Source: Pirellulales bacterium (GTDB taxonomy: Bacteria > Planctomycetota > Planctomycetia > Pirellulales > Lacipirellulaceae). From it: a stretch of DNA of 64,000 nucleotides. The notes under the pieces were generated by a model that saw only the letters and a list, made by a program, of their open reading frames with translations, was not told the origin of the DNA and ran no database searches. Within the stretch, counting starts at the first letter, position 1. Each line of letters begins with the position of its first letter. The position numbers and the translations under genes are program-made. Positions 37,631 to 48,300 of the stretch are shown here, one piece after another. The stretch spans positions 124,001 through 188,000 of the forward strand of contig JAHBXQ010000003.1 in assembly GCA_019636345.1 (NCBI GenBank), in the 5' to 3' direction.

Positions 37631-37717
37631 CGCGTCCCAGCGGCAACACCTTCCAAAGTCGCACGGAGCCCTCCGTACGCTTCCGCCTTCCTCTTGAGAA
37701 ACACGTCTCTCCAAGTC

Positions 37718-38998
37718 ATGAGCGTCACTGCCGAATCGACTTCCCTGGTTGAAACCGTGGCCGGACTCGCCGTCGAGCAGATCGCCGAGCAGTTCGGCAC
37801 CCCCGTGTACGTGTACGATGCGGCGGTGATCGCCGAGCGGTGCGCGGATCTGGCCGTATTCGACGTCGTGCGGTTCGCCCAAAAGGCGTGCTCGAACATT
37901 GCGGTGCTCGATCTCGTGCGGCGAAACGGAGTGGTCGTCGATGCGGTGAGCGCCGGCGAGATCCACCGCGCCATCCTCGCCGGGTACAAGCCCGGCCCCG
38001 GCGAACCGCCGCAGATCGTCTACACGGCCGACATCTTCGATCGCGAGGCGCTCGACATGGTCGCGCGGCTCGACGTGCCGGTGAACTGCGGCTCGCCCGA
38101 CATGATCGATCAGTACGGCGAGCGTTGCCCCGGGCGGGGGATCACGCTCCGCATCAATCCCGGCTTCGGCCACGGGCACAGTCAGAAGACCAACACCGGC
38201 GGGCAGCAGTCGAAGCACGGCATCTGGCACGAGCAACTCGGCGAATGCGTCGACCGTGCCGCCAGGGTCGGCCTGTCGATCACGGGACTGCATATGCACA
38301 TCGGCTCGGGGACCGACCTGTCGCATCTCAGCCAGGTGTGCGGCGCCATGGAAGCGGCGGCCCGTTCGGTCGGCGATTCGGTCCGCACAATCAGCGCCGG
38401 CGGCGGACTCTCGACTCCCTATCGCGCCGGCGACAAACGCGTCGACGTCGCTGCGTACTATGAACTGTGGAACGCCACGCGCACCAAGCTGGCCGAGGCG
38501 TTCGGCCATGCCGTGAGTCTTGAACTGGAACCGGGACGATATCTCTCCGCGGAGAGCGGCAGTCTGATCGCCGAAATCCGGGCCGTGAAGCGGATGGGGA
38601 CGAACACCTTCTATGTCGTCGATGCGGGGTTCAACAACCTGGCCCGGCCGATCCTGTACGGGGCGTATCATCCGATGGCGATTTGTCCGCGGGGAGGCCC
38701 GCGCGGATCGCAGATCTCGACGCACCCGGTGATCATCGGCGGCCCGCTGTGCGAGTCGGGCGACATCTTCACGCAGGAAGAAGGGGGGTTCGTCGCCGCT
38801 CGCGAACTGCCGAAGGCCGAGGTCGGCGACTATCTGGTCATCGGCTGCGCCGGCGCCTACGGCGCCGTGATGGGGAGCAACTACAACAGCAAGCCCCTGG
38901 CGGCCGAGGTGCTGGTCGAGGAGGGCGTCGCGCACCTGGTCCGCGAGCGGCAGTCGCTGGAGGACCTGACGCGCGGGGAACGCATTCCCCGGCGGTAG
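37718..38998 (+). CDS. lysA: Diaminopimelate decarboxylase
   Basis: The 426-residue PLP enzyme of the alanine-racemase fold has the Schiff-base lysine in VVRFAQKACSN, the glycine-rich phosphate site SAGGGLSTPY, the substrate motif ELEPGRYLSAESG and the second-subunit cysteine in GGPLCESGDIF. The last fits diaminopimelate decarboxylase, which makes lysine from meso-DAP. The start MSVTAEST was preferred over an in-frame ATG 24 bases upstream. Related ornithine or carboxynorspermidine decarboxylases were considered, but the CESGD motif favours LysA. Confidence 0.9.
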   Translation: MSVTAESTSLVETVAGLAVEQIAEQFGTPVYVYDAAVIAERCADLAVFDVVRFAQKACSNIAVLDLVRRNGVVVDAVSAGEIHRAILAGYKPGPGEPPQIVYTADIFDREALDMVARLDVPVNCGSPDMIDQYGERCPGRGITLRINPGFGHGHSQKTNTGGQQSKHGIWHEQLGECVDRAARVGLSITGLHMHIGSGTDLSHLSQVCGAMEAAARSVGDSVRTISAGGGLSTPYRAGDKRVDVAAYYELWNATRTKLAEAFGHAVSLELEPGRYLSAESGSLIAEIRAVKRMGTNTFYVVDAGFNNLARPILYGAYHPMAICPRGGPRGSQISTHPVIIGGPLCESGDIFTQEEGGFVAARELPKAEVGDYLVIGCAGAYGAVMGSNYNSKPLAAEVLVEEGVAHLVRERQSLEDLTRGERIPRR

Positions 38999-39108
38999 TC
39001 CGTCTCTGCTGCGAACTCGCTTGACGGAGCCTTTCCCCTCTCCCAGCCCACCCCGCAAGGGAGGGAGCCGGAGCGGATGGAATGCAAACAGCGATCCGCG
39101 CGTCTTCC

Positions 39109-39885
39109 TTATTGCCCGGCCGGTTCGGCGGTAGCCGACTCCTCAGCGCGGGATTCGACAGGCGCTTCCCACGTCGCGCGAATCGCGGCGAATCCCTGCG
39201 GGTCGTGCTTCTCCAACTCTCTGCGCACGAAGGGGAAGAAGTCGTTTTTGCCGTAGTAAGCTTCGCTGAGTTCGGCGAAGTACTCTTTGTCGTTGGTCGT
39301 CGCGTACGCCTTCTGCGTGCCGCCGGCGACATAGGGGACGCGGTCGTACAGGCCGCGGTCCATGGCGTTGCGATACGCGGCGGCGATCTCCGCATGGTCC
39401 TCGCCCAGCACGCGGAAGTGCCAAGCGTGGGCCAACTCGTGGAGCACCATGCACGGTTGCGCGGCGGCCGACCACTCGACGAAGTTGCGGGCGTTGGCGA
39501 TCTCGACGCCCCCCGTCTTGGCGGGATTGTAGCCGTTCTCCGTAAGCCATCTTCGCGAGACGTGGTACTCGGCGCCTCCGCGCTCTTTGGCGTTGAGCTC
39601 GACCCAAATCTGAACCTTGCGCAGCTCGACCAGCGCGTGCTCGGGCAGAACCTTCACGATCTCGGTCAGCTGCCGCTTGAGTTCCCGACGAGTCTTGGTC
39701 GCCAGTTCGGCGTCGGCGTCAACGTCGCGGTGGACGAGGACTGAGAAACCCGCGCTGGTTTCGCTCGCGTACTCGGAGAGGGGGGCGTAAGCCTCGCTGC
39801 GAGTCGGATTCGCGACGAGCCAGAGCGCCGCCAGTGACAGATTCAGCGCGACTCGAAATGTCGCGTACGACTTCGTGCTGGTCAT
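39109..39885 (-). CDS. Secreted metallopeptidase-like protein
   Basis: The 258-residue protein has a signal peptide (FRVALNLSLAALWLVANPT) and the zinc motif HELAH at about residues 149-153, with a candidate third ligand in DKEYFAELSEAYYG about 50 residues later. This spacing and the AEL-SEAYYG motif recall anthrax-lethal-factor-like and other gluzincin families. The C-terminus is short and charged. The protein should act outside the cytoplasm, but a substrate cannot be named. It is the third HEXXH protein in the window and does not share obvious sequence with the other two beyond the motif. Confidence 0.7.
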   Translation of the reverse strand: MTSTKSYATFRVALNLSLAALWLVANPTRSEAYAPLSEYASETSAGFSVLVHRDVDADAELATKTRRELKRQLTEIVKVLPEHALVELRKVQIWVELNAKERGGAEYHVSRRWLTENGYNPAKTGGVEIANARNFVEWSAAAQPCMVLHELAHAWHFRVLGEDHAEIAAAYRNAMDRGLYDRVPYVAGGTQKAYATTNDKEYFAELSEAYYGKNDFFPFVRRELEKHDPQGFAAIRATWEAPVESRAEESATAEPAGQ

Positions 39886-39914
39886 CGGCCGAGCTTCGTC
39901 TCAAGACTCAAGGA

Positions 39915-39943
39915 ATGAGCCGCGAGGCGATAGCGCCGGGCCC
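39915..39943. repeat. Diverged half-copy of the Pirellulales-type palindromic repeat
   Basis: It begins ATGAGCCGCGAGGCG, identical to one arm of the palindrome at 9705-9783, then diverges. Confidence 0.5.
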
Positions 39944-40119
39944 TTTGGATTATCGTCGAATCGTTTCACTTCACACGCGGCTAGCGCGGCTTTGCTCGTC
40001 GTGTGGGACAGAGCCTCGTGCTTTGACGCAGGCTTGGTTTCGGACTGGCATGTGCGAAACGCGTTCTTCGAGCCCGGCCTGCTGAGCGTCCGGGAGGAAC
40101 GTGTCTTGGCGAGACGGGA

Positions 40120-41124
40120 CTACGACAGTTTCACCAGCAACTTGCCGCCGACGGGGTGCTTTCCTAACACGGTGCTGTTGTGTTGCAGGTCGTGGAGCAA
40201 GGCGGTTTCCTCAAGGGGCGCGACGCGATCGATCGGCGTACGAAGTTTGCCGGCGGCCAAGAGGTCGTTGACTCGCGCTGCGGCGCGGGCCTGCGTCTCG
40301 GGGTCGCACAGGAACATCACGAATCCCAGCAGCCGGCAGCACTTCACGTAGAACGGACCGATCGGCAGCACCGGCCGGGCGTCGCGGCCGGCCATGACCA
40401 CGATTCGGCCGCGCTGGGCCAGCGCGTTCACCGCCAGTTCGAGTTGCGGTTCGCGACAGGTTTCCCACCACACGTTCACGCCGCCGGGGGCCCAGTCGGC
40501 GATTGACGCCGCGACGTGGTTGTGGTCCTGGTGCAGGTAGTCGACCGTCGTTTCGGCGCCAAGCTCGCGGCAGCGACCGCATTTCTCCGGCCCCCCGGCG
40601 ACGGCCAGCACGCGCGCCCCGGCCGCGGCGGCCATTTGAACGACCATCGACCCGACCGCTCCGCCGCCGCCGTGGACGACGATTTGGTCTCTCGGTTGCA
40701 GGTTGGCTTCCTCGAACAACCCCAGGGCCGCGGTGAGTCCTACCAGCGCACTCGCTGCGGCTTGCTCGTCGCTGACCTCGTCGGGGATCGGATAGAGCCA
40801 CTGCTGGTCCACGGCGGCCAGTTCGGCGAACGTCCCCTGCCGGCCGAGGAGTCCCTGGTTGGAGCCCCAGACGCGCATGCCCGGAGAGTATCGCATGACG
40901 CCGGGGCCGACCGCCTCGACGACGCCGGCCAGATCGCACCCGACGACGAAGGGGGTCGGCAGTTCCATCGCGACCATTCCGCTGCGGACGTACGTGTCGA
41001 TCGGATTGACCGCGGCGTAGGTCACCCGCACAAGGACCTGCCCCGGCCCAGGCTGCGGGTCGGGAAGGTCGCCGATGGTGATGTTTTCGACGGGGCCAGG
41101 AGCGGTGATATAAGCGGCGCGCAT
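40120..41124 (-). CDS. Zinc-independent medium-chain dehydrogenase (NADPH:quinone reductase family)
   Basis: The 334-residue protein is an MDR family member: an N-terminal GroES-like fold (ITIGDLPDPQPGPGQVLVRV, VVGCDLAGVVEAVGPG) and a Rossmann nucleotide motif HGGGGAVGSMVVQMA. It lacks the zinc ligands of alcohol dehydrogenases and resembles zeta-crystallin-type quinone reductases, which use NADPH to reduce quinones or enones. No pathway partners are nearby. ATG 41124 is the natural start. The upstream sequence contains a boilerplate-type repeat rather than a promoter that I can defend. Confidence 0.87.
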   Translation of the reverse strand: MRAAYITAPGPVENITIGDLPDPQPGPGQVLVRVTYAAVNPIDTYVRSGMVAMELPTPFVVGCDLAGVVEAVGPGVMRYSPGMRVWGSNQGLLGRQGTFAELAAVDQQWLYPIPDEVSDEQAAASALVGLTAALGLFEEANLQPRDQIVVHGGGGAVGSMVVQMAAAAGARVLAVAGGPEKCGRCRELGAETTVDYLHQDHNHVAASIADWAPGGVNVWWETCREPQLELAVNALAQRGRIVVMAGRDARPVLPIGPFYVKCCRLLGFVMFLCDPETQARAAARVNDLLAAGKLRTPIDRVAPLEETALLHDLQHNSTVLGKHPVGGKLLVKLS

Positions 41125-41378
41125 GGTATTGCCTCACGCAGGAGAGCCACGGATGACGCAGATTACTTGGGATACGACTATTGGCCACAAAAGAGACAGG
41201 AAGCACAAGAGGGGATTTTCATTGCGCCCCGCGGTCCTAGGACGATCGGTCCTTCGTGAGGTCATCTCGCGCCTTGGAGCGATCTGTTCCGGATGACGGC
41301 GTACGAGTTGCCGTCGCCCGTTTGTGTCTTCAGCGATTTTCGGCCAATCGCCTCTGCGAAATCTGGGTTCTCCGTGGT

Positions 41379-41407
41379 TAAACACTCGCCAAGTCGGCAG
41401 CTATACT
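41379..41407 (+). promoter_or_regulatory. Promoter of the first dynamin-like GTPase gene, possibly leaderless
   Basis: TAAACA and TATACT are separated by 17 bases. The -10 box ends 6 bases before the start codon at 41414, so transcription would begin at or next to the ATG and leave no room for a ribosome site. Confidence 0.6.
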
Positions 41408-41413
41408 GGTCGC

Positions 41414-42961
41414 ATGAGTTTTCTCCCCCGCAAGCTTGGCCTCGTTCTGCTGGCGTTCGCCGCCGGGTGGGCTTACGCGGCGGTGGCGTGGTTCCCGACG
41501 ATCGTCGACATCTACCAGCGGGTTCACGCCCAGCAGCCGTGGCTGGCGTACAGTTATCTGTCGGTCGTCGGCGCCGGGGGACTGACCCTCGCGGGGCTGA
41601 CCGTCGGGATCATCGCCCACCTGTGGAAAAACTCCGCGGCGAAGGCCAAGAACGAGGCCCGCCGCAGCCGCGACCCGAGCGCCTTGTCGACCGGCGAGCG
41701 TCGCGACGAAATCGCCGACAATCTGGCTGCGGGGCGAGATTTTGCCGAGAGCGAGCACGCCGACCCGGCCGTGCGAACCAAGTTGCGCGAGGCGATTGTC
41801 GAACTGGAGTCGAAGCAATCGGCCCAACGGCTGGAGATTGCCGCATTCGGCACGATCTCCAGCGGCAAGAGCACGCTGCTGAACGCGCTCGCCGGGCGCG
41901 ATGCGTTCAGCACCAACGTCGTCGGCGGGACGACGACGATGCGCAGCGAGCTTCCCTGGCCGGGCGCCGACCGCGTGACGCTGGTCGACACGCCGGGGCT
42001 GGCCGAAGTGCGCGGCGAAGCCCGCGCCGCCGAGGCGGCTGCGGTCGCTCAGAACGCCGACCTCGTGCTCTTGGTGGTCGACGGGCCGCTCAAGGCGTAC
42101 GAGGTCGAGTTGGCCGAGGCGCTGCTTGCGATGGAGAAGCGGCTCATCGTCTGCCTCAACAAAGAGGACTGGTACGACGCACGGCAAGAGAGCGAGCTTA
42201 CCGCGCAAATCGCCGAGCAGCTGCCGGGCGTCGCCCGCGAGGACGTCGTCGCGGTGCGCGCCGGGGCGACGCAGCGGCCGCAGGTGCGCGTGCTGGCTGA
42301 CGGTTGCGAGGAGACGGTTCTGGTCGACGTGCCGCCGAACGTCGAGCCGCTCGCCCGGCGGATGCTGGCCGTGGTGAAGCGGGACGGCGGCGATCTGCTG
42401 CTCGCCAACCTGCTGTTGCAGTCGCGGGGGATGGTCGACGAGGCGAAGCGGCAGGTGCGCGCCCGGCTCGACGAGCGGGCCGAGGAGATCGTCAGTCGGT
42501 CCATGTGGGTCGCGGGGGGGGCGGCGGGGATCAACCCGATTCCGCTGTTGGACTTGGCCGGCGGGAGCGCGATCACGCTCAAGATGGTCCTCGATCTGGC
42601 CAAGGTCTACCAGCAACCGCTCGACGTCGACTTGGCGGCGAAGATGCTCGAGGGGCTCAGCAAGAACCTGATCGCCATGGTCGGCGCCACGGCCGCGACC
42701 CCGGCGTTGGCCGGGCTGGTGGGCTCGCTGCTGAAGACGGTCCCGGGGATCGGCACGCTCGCCGGCGGGCTGGTGCAGGGACTCGTCCAGGCGCTGGTCA
42801 CCAAGTGGATCGGCCGAGTTTTCATCGCGTACCTGCAAAACGAAATGAAACCGCCCGAGGGAGGCCTCGCCGAAACGGCCCGCCGCGAATGGAGCCGCGT
42901 GACGACGCCCGAGGAGCTCAAGAAGCTGATCCACCTGGGGCGGAGCATGCTGCGGGGGTGA
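41414..42961 (+). CDS. Membrane-anchored dynamin-like GTPase (DUF697-related)
   Basis: Two membrane helices (about residues 10-30 and 45-70) precede a GTPase domain with a P-loop in FGTISSGKSTLLNALAG, switch II DTPGLAEV and base-specificity motif NKED. A C-terminal hydrophobic domain (about residues 370-475) contains NPIPLLDLAGGSAI and several Gly/Ala/Leu-rich helices typical of DUF697/YcjX-like proteins. Such GTPases may reshape membranes or sense stress. ATG 41414 was chosen because an upstream in-frame ATG lies before the likely promoter. It is the first of three same-strand genes, the third being a second GTPase. Confidence 0.8.
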   Translation: MSFLPRKLGLVLLAFAAGWAYAAVAWFPTIVDIYQRVHAQQPWLAYSYLSVVGAGGLTLAGLTVGIIAHLWKNSAAKAKNEARRSRDPSALSTGERRDEIADNLAAGRDFAESEHADPAVRTKLREAIVELESKQSAQRLEIAAFGTISSGKSTLLNALAGRDAFSTNVVGGTTTMRSELPWPGADRVTLVDTPGLAEVRGEARAAEAAAVAQNADLVLLVVDGPLKAYEVELAEALLAMEKRLIVCLNKEDWYDARQESELTAQIAEQLPGVAREDVVAVRAGATQRPQVRVLADGCEETVLVDVPPNVEPLARRMLAVVKRDGGDLLLANLLLQSRGMVDEAKRQVRARLDERAEEIVSRSMWVAGGAAGINPIPLLDLAGGSAITLKMVLDLAKVYQQPLDVDLAAKMLEGLSKNLIAMVGATAATPALAGLVGSLLKTVPGIGTLAGGLVQGLVQALVTKWIGRVFIAYLQNEMKPPEGGLAETARREWSRVTTPEELKKLIHLGRSMLRG

Positions 42962-43026
42962 AGTGCGTTTGTTTCACCATGGAGGCGCGGAAGACGCCGG
43001 GAAGCGAGAGGACGGAACGACGCGAG

Positions 43027-43884
43027 ATGCAAAAGTCCGACGCAACTACCGCTGACGCCAGCCCCGCGCGCCTACACGTGCTTCTGGCTCGCGATGCGCC
43101 GATCGGGCTGGTAATCAGGCGCGGACCCTCGAAGCAGGTCGCCACAATCCTGTGGGACCGCAAGCATGATCGCTTTCAACTGGGACAGTGGATGAAGGGG
43201 CGCATCTACGAAGACCGATGCGATATCTCGCCCGATGGCCGGCACTTCGTCTACTTCGCCATGAACGGCCGCTGGAAGTCCGAAACCAGGGGTTCATGGA
43301 CGGCAATCTCGGGGGTTCCCTACCTCAAGGCACTTTCGCTTTACCCGCAAGGCGATACGTATGGAGGCGGGGGCTTGTGGCTCGACGATCGCGCCGTTTG
43401 GTTGAATGCTTGCCCGACGAGCGCGCCGCTGCGCGAGTCGACGGCTTTCCGCCGCACAACGTCCAATGCGTTCGCTGAATACTGTCGCCCGCACTGGCCG
43501 GGGCATTACGAGGTACGGCTCTTGCGAGACGGCTGGCGACGTACCGACCGTTCGTTGAGCGGCGATCCTCGGTCCACGGTCGTCTTCGAAAAAGTCGTCG
43601 ACCGGCGCTGGCGATTGCGCAAGTACGAAAGCCCCGTCGTCGCCGCCGACGGAAAGGCGCCAAAGCCCTGTTTCTGGGAGTTGCATCGGCTTGTTCACGA
43701 ACGATCGGGGGTTGTCGTCGATTGTCCGGATTGGGAATGGGCCGACATGGATTGCTCCCGTCTCGTGTGGGCCGCCGACGGAAAGCTGTTCACCGGAACT
43801 CCAACCCTCGATGGCCTGCAAGACATCCGCGAGCTTTACAATTTCAACGGCATGGCGTTTATCCAGGTCACAGCTCCGTACTGA
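43027..43884 (+). CDS. Conserved protein of unknown function between two GTPase genes
   Basis: The 285-residue protein begins near MQKSDATTAD. Recognisable conserved-type segments are GLVIRRGPSKQVATILWDR, GQWMKGRIYEDRCDISPDG and ISGVPYLKALSLYP. The pattern of strands with aromatic residues suggests a WD40-like beta-propeller or a similar all-beta fold, but I do not know the family. Base composition is slightly less GC-rich than in the GTPase genes. An in-frame ATG at 42979 lies in a boilerplate repeat and was rejected as start. It starts 65 bases after the first GTPase gene and ends 60 bases before the second. Confidence 0.6.
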   Translation: MQKSDATTADASPARLHVLLARDAPIGLVIRRGPSKQVATILWDRKHDRFQLGQWMKGRIYEDRCDISPDGRHFVYFAMNGRWKSETRGSWTAISGVPYLKALSLYPQGDTYGGGGLWLDDRAVWLNACPTSAPLRESTAFRRTTSNAFAEYCRPHWPGHYEVRLLRDGWRRTDRSLSGDPRSTVVFEKVVDRRWRLRKYESPVVAADGKAPKPCFWELHRLVHERSGVVVDCPDWEWADMDCSRLVWAADGKLFTGTPTLDGLQDIRELYNFNGMAFIQVTAPY

Positions 43885-43944
43885 ACCTCCCGGCCTAGTT
43901 GCCTCCGTACCCTCTCTGTCTCCGTGGTGAAATGACGCCTCCCC

Positions 43945-45300
43945 ATGACCGAAGCAACCGTCAACACGTCATCCCCACTCGCCGACGCCGACTACGACGC
44001 CTCGCTCGCGGCGATTCGGCGGGCCGTGCGGGAGTTCGAGGGGTGTCGGCCCGCGGAGCTTGAGGTGCTCGCCCGCGATCTCGATCAACTCGCTCGGATG
44101 AGCGAGAAGCTGGCTGCGGGGCGGGTCGAGATCGCCGTGTTCGGCGAGATCAGCACCGGCAAGAGCGCCGTGATCAACGCCCTGCTCGGCGAGCAGCGGG
44201 CCGCAGTGAACGTCCGCGGCGGGTGGACCAAGGACGTGTGGCACGCTTCGTGGACCTCGGCCGGGTATGCCCTGCCTGGGTTCGGGGCGTCGGAGGTCGT
44301 GCTCGTCGACACGCCGGGCCTCAACGAGGTCGACGGCGCCCAACGGGGCGAGATGGCGACGGCCGCGGCCGAGCGGGCCGACTTGGTGCTGTTCGTCGCC
44401 GACAGCGATCTCAACGAGGTCGAGTACCGGGCGCTCGTCGAGCTCGCCGCGAGCAACAAGCCGCTCATTTTCGTGCTGAACAAGAGCGACCTGTACCGCC
44501 CGCAGGAGCTTGAGGACTTGCTGACCCAGTTCCGCGGTCCGCGGCTCGCCGGGGTCGTCGCCCCGGACAACATCGTCGTCGTTGCGGCCGATCCGCGCGA
44601 AGTCGAGTACGTGATCGAGGCGGCCAACGGGTCGACGCGCTCCGAATGGCGCAAGCCCTCGCCGCGAATCGACGATCTGCGGCTGCGGGTCCTGGAGATG
44701 CTCGAGGCCGACGGCAAGAGCCTTGTGGCGCTCAACGCAGCGATGTTCGCCGCCGACAAGGGGGATCGCATGCGGGCCCTGCGCGTGCGACTGCGCGAGG
44801 ACGAGGCGAACCGGGTCGTGTGGAGCTTCGCCGTCACCAAGTCGCTGGCCGTGGCGATCAACCCGGTGGCGGTCGCCGACGTGCTGGGGGGGATGGCGGT
44901 CGACGCGGCGATGATCGTCACGCTGGGGCGGATCTACGGCATCCCCGTCAGCCGCACGAACGCCCAGTCGCTGGCGTTATCGATCGCCAAGAGCGCGGGG
45001 CTGGTGACGGTGTTCGAGGCGGTCGTCAGTTGGGCGAGCAGTGCGATGAAAGCCCTCACCGGCGGGTTGAGCACGGCGCTTTCGCACGTCCCGCAGGGCG
45101 CTGCGGCAGGGTACGGCAGTTACATCGTCGGGCAGGCCGCGCGGTACTACTTCCAGCACGGCGCCAGTTGGGGGAACGAATCGCCGAAGCAAGTCGTCAG
45201 CCAGATCCTGGCGAACACCGACAAGAAGTCGGTCATCGAACAGCTCAAGGCGGAGATCCGCAAGAAGATCGCCCGCAACGTCCATGCGGACGAGCCGTGA
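43945..45300 (+). CDS. Dynamin-like GTPase with C-terminal DUF697-type domain
   Basis: The 451-residue protein has a helical N-terminal lead, a P-loop in VFGEISTGKSAVINALLG, switch II VLVDTPGLNEVDGAQ and the G4 motif LNKSD. A C-terminal domain (about residues 290-400) contains VAINPVAVADVLGGMAVDAA followed by amphipathic helices that should sit on membranes, as in the DUF697 group. It differs from the GTPase at 41.4 kb by lacking N-terminal membrane helices. The two could form a pair, one anchored and one soluble. The function is unknown; membrane remodelling is an inference from the dynamin-like family. Confidence 0.82.
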   Translation: MTEATVNTSSPLADADYDASLAAIRRAVREFEGCRPAELEVLARDLDQLARMSEKLAAGRVEIAVFGEISTGKSAVINALLGEQRAAVNVRGGWTKDVWHASWTSAGYALPGFGASEVVLVDTPGLNEVDGAQRGEMATAAAERADLVLFVADSDLNEVEYRALVELAASNKPLIFVLNKSDLYRPQELEDLLTQFRGPRLAGVVAPDNIVVVAADPREVEYVIEAANGSTRSEWRKPSPRIDDLRLRVLEMLEADGKSLVALNAAMFAADKGDRMRALRVRLREDEANRVVWSFAVTKSLAVAINPVAVADVLGGMAVDAAMIVTLGRIYGIPVSRTNAQSLALSIAKSAGLVTVFEAVVSWASSAMKALTGGLSTALSHVPQGAAAGYGSYIVGQAARYYFQHGASWGNESPKQVVSQILANTDKKSVIEQLKAEIRKKIARNVHADEP

Positions 45301-45360
45301 GGCGGAGACGTCGCTCCGCGAGGTCCGCTGAAGACGCGGAGTGCGCCGCGCCGGCGAGGG

Positions 45361-48300
45361 TTACTCGAGGCCGAACGCCCCGGCCGGCGGGACGTCGATG
45401 CCGGTTTCGCGCGTGAGGCGCAGGTTCGGCAGGAACCGCGGTTCAAGCAGGAACGACACGCCGACGTTGTTCTTCGAGTTGTCGACGTTGAAGCCCATGG
45501 TGAACAGCATCGATTCGCCGATGCGGGTCAGGGCGAGCGTTTGGCCGATGTTGCCGGCGGTCGACAGGTCGAAGGTCGCCGAGGCGGAAGAGATCCACTT
45601 CTCGCTCAGCCGGTAGTTGTAGCTGCCCAACAGCACGTTGCTGTTGATCGGGCCGTTGATCGTGCGGACGCCGATGTAGCCGTTGCCGCGGCTGGGACGG
45701 TTGATGACGATCCCTCCCGAGGCGGTCGCAAGTCCGCTGCCGAAGAAGTCGGCGGCGCCGTCGCTGACGACCGTGAACCGGTCGCCCAAATGCCACCGCA
45801 GGTCGTAGTCGAACAGGCCGAACTCCTGACCGAAGTTGTCGCGGTTCGCGTCGGGAAAGAGCGACACGTTCATGTCGAGCGTGAGCCAGTCGACGATATG
45901 TTGTCGCCCGGGGCCGCCTCGTTTGGTCTGCCAGCGGTTGCGCATTCCCAGTCGGGCGACCATGAGGTCGTCGACCATTTCGGTCGAGGGGGAGGTCACC
46001 CACCCCTGCAGTCCCGAGCGAATCGCGTAGAGTCGCGGGTCGAACTTGGGGTCGCTGATGCTGGGCGGAAGCGTTCCGTCGAAAATCCGTCGCCGGAATT
46101 CGTACAGCGAAATGTCGTCGAGCGGGTCGTACAACGGCAATTGGTCGAAGTTCTGGTTCGCGTCGGCGTACGACAACTCCGCGTCGAACACGACCTTGTG
46201 AGCCAAGCCGTTGAGATTGAACAGCGTATCGCGGTACTCGGGGAATACGGCCCACATCGGCACGCTCGCACGGACGCCGGCGTGGACGTAGGCTCTGTCG
46301 AGCGAGTTGCCGGTCAGGTCCTCGCCCCAGTGGGCGAACTCGCCGAGCGCAAACGGAACGACTTTGACGACCCCCAGTTGCACCGGCAGGTCGAACTCCT
46401 GCCGCGTGGCGGCCCGCACGCCGCGCGCGTTGCCTTCCCAGGGGAACAGCGAGAACTGGCTGGCAAGGGTCGGATCGGTCGGCGTCGAGGCGGTGCGGTG
46501 GTCGAGATACGCGACGTGCGAGTGCTCGAACCACGTCAGCCGGTCATCCAACAGCGACGCCCCTAGCCAGTAGTGGTCGAGCCGCGGCAGCTCCTGCGTT
46601 TCGGTGAAGAAGTCGTTCACCCGCGCGTTGGCCGAGAGGGCCCACTCGCGGTTGTCGTCGAGCCGTTTGAGCCGGACCCCGGTCCGCGGCGACTTCAGCT
46701 CGTCCCACTCGCGCTCGTAGTACTGTTCGAGGAACGTGCGGTCGGAGATCCAGCCGCTCTCGGCGGTCAGTTCCCAACCGTTTTCCAGCCGCTGGCGGTG
46801 TTGGCCAAAGAGGCGGAAGCGGAAGTTCTCCTCAGGGTTGATCGTGCGGCGTCCCAGACCGAGGTTGTCGACGCCGCTGTCGCGAATGGCCCAGGCGTCC
46901 CATAACCCCCTCGCGGGGCCGTCGAGTCCCAGGAAGCCGTTGCGGTTGTACGAGAAGTCGGTCCCGAACCCGAGACCTCGATCGCTGAGATAATCGGTGC
47001 TGAGCCCCCAGTCGGTGCCGGCGGGGGCGTTGCGCATGCCGAACAACTGGTACGCGTCGTAATCGACTTGCACCTGCGTGCCGAAGACGTTGTCGTTGCC
47101 CAAGCGGACTCGATCGATGACGAACGACGGCTCTTCGAGGTCGGTCGTCACCCGCGGCCAGTAAAATACGGGGATGCCGCGGAGATAGACCGCGTTGCCG
47201 TAGCTTTCGGCGACCTGTTTATGATCGACCACGGCATCGCCGGTGAAGGGATCGACCAGCGGGGCCCCGGTCGCGGGGTCGACGACCGTTTTCTGAACGT
47301 CCTCGAAGACGATCTCCTTCGCGCCGATCGCGTAGGAGGGTTCCTCGAGGCGGCTGGTGGTGACGATCGCGTTGGTCGCGGCGAAGCGCGATTCGTCAAG
47401 CTGCCGGACCGCCGCGGCCTTGAGCCGCACGAGCCCGGGGTACTCGAATCCTCCCAGGTTGGGCAGCGGCGTGAGGACCTCGGCGTTCAAGATCACGCCG
47501 ATCTGCCGGCGAACGTCGTAGTACATGCGGTCGGCGTAGACGACGCGGTCCCCCTGGCGGAACTCGATGTTCCCTTCCATGTAGATTTCCAGCGGGGCGT
47601 CTTGCGTCTGCAACCCGGCGCCTCCCGGGCCGCCGCTCACCCCCGAGGCGAACACGACCGCCCGATCGGTGGACAGGTCGATGACCCCCAGCGGGCCAAG
47701 GTTCGCCGGCAAGCCCTCGGCGGCGACTCCCTCGATCAGCAGTCGCACCCCGCCGGAGAGCACCATCGCGTTCTCGCCCGCGGGGCCCGGTTTCCATTCG
47801 AGGTTGAACGGCAGGTCGCTGCGGGGGAAGAGTTGAAACCGCCGCACCCCCGGCGGAAGCTGCTGCGCCGTTGCGGGGACGGGCGTGAATTCGGTGAACT
47901 GGGCGAGCAAGAGTTGTTGCCGACGCTGGGGATCGAACTGCTCGAGGCCGCGCGAGTAAATCTCCGGCTTGATCTGCGGTTCGGGGGCCGGCTCGGGCAA
48001 ACTTAGCTTCAGCGGTGCGGTCGTCGCGAAGCGTTCGAACCACGTCGAGCCTTGCTGACGACCGAGCAGGCCTCCCTTTGCGGCGTCTTCCGGACGACGT
48101 TGGAAGTCGACCGTCAGCGGCGCCCCTTCGACGCTTTCAAAGTACGCGATCACTTTCGTCGGCTCGCCGAGGGACTTGCCGGGGGCGATCCACAACACCG
48201 CTTCGGAGCCGCGGGCGTAGGTGAGACCCTGGTTCAAATAGACGTGCCCGCGCAAACGATAGACGTCATAGATCCCCTGGCGCCAGCGCTCGCAGTAGTC

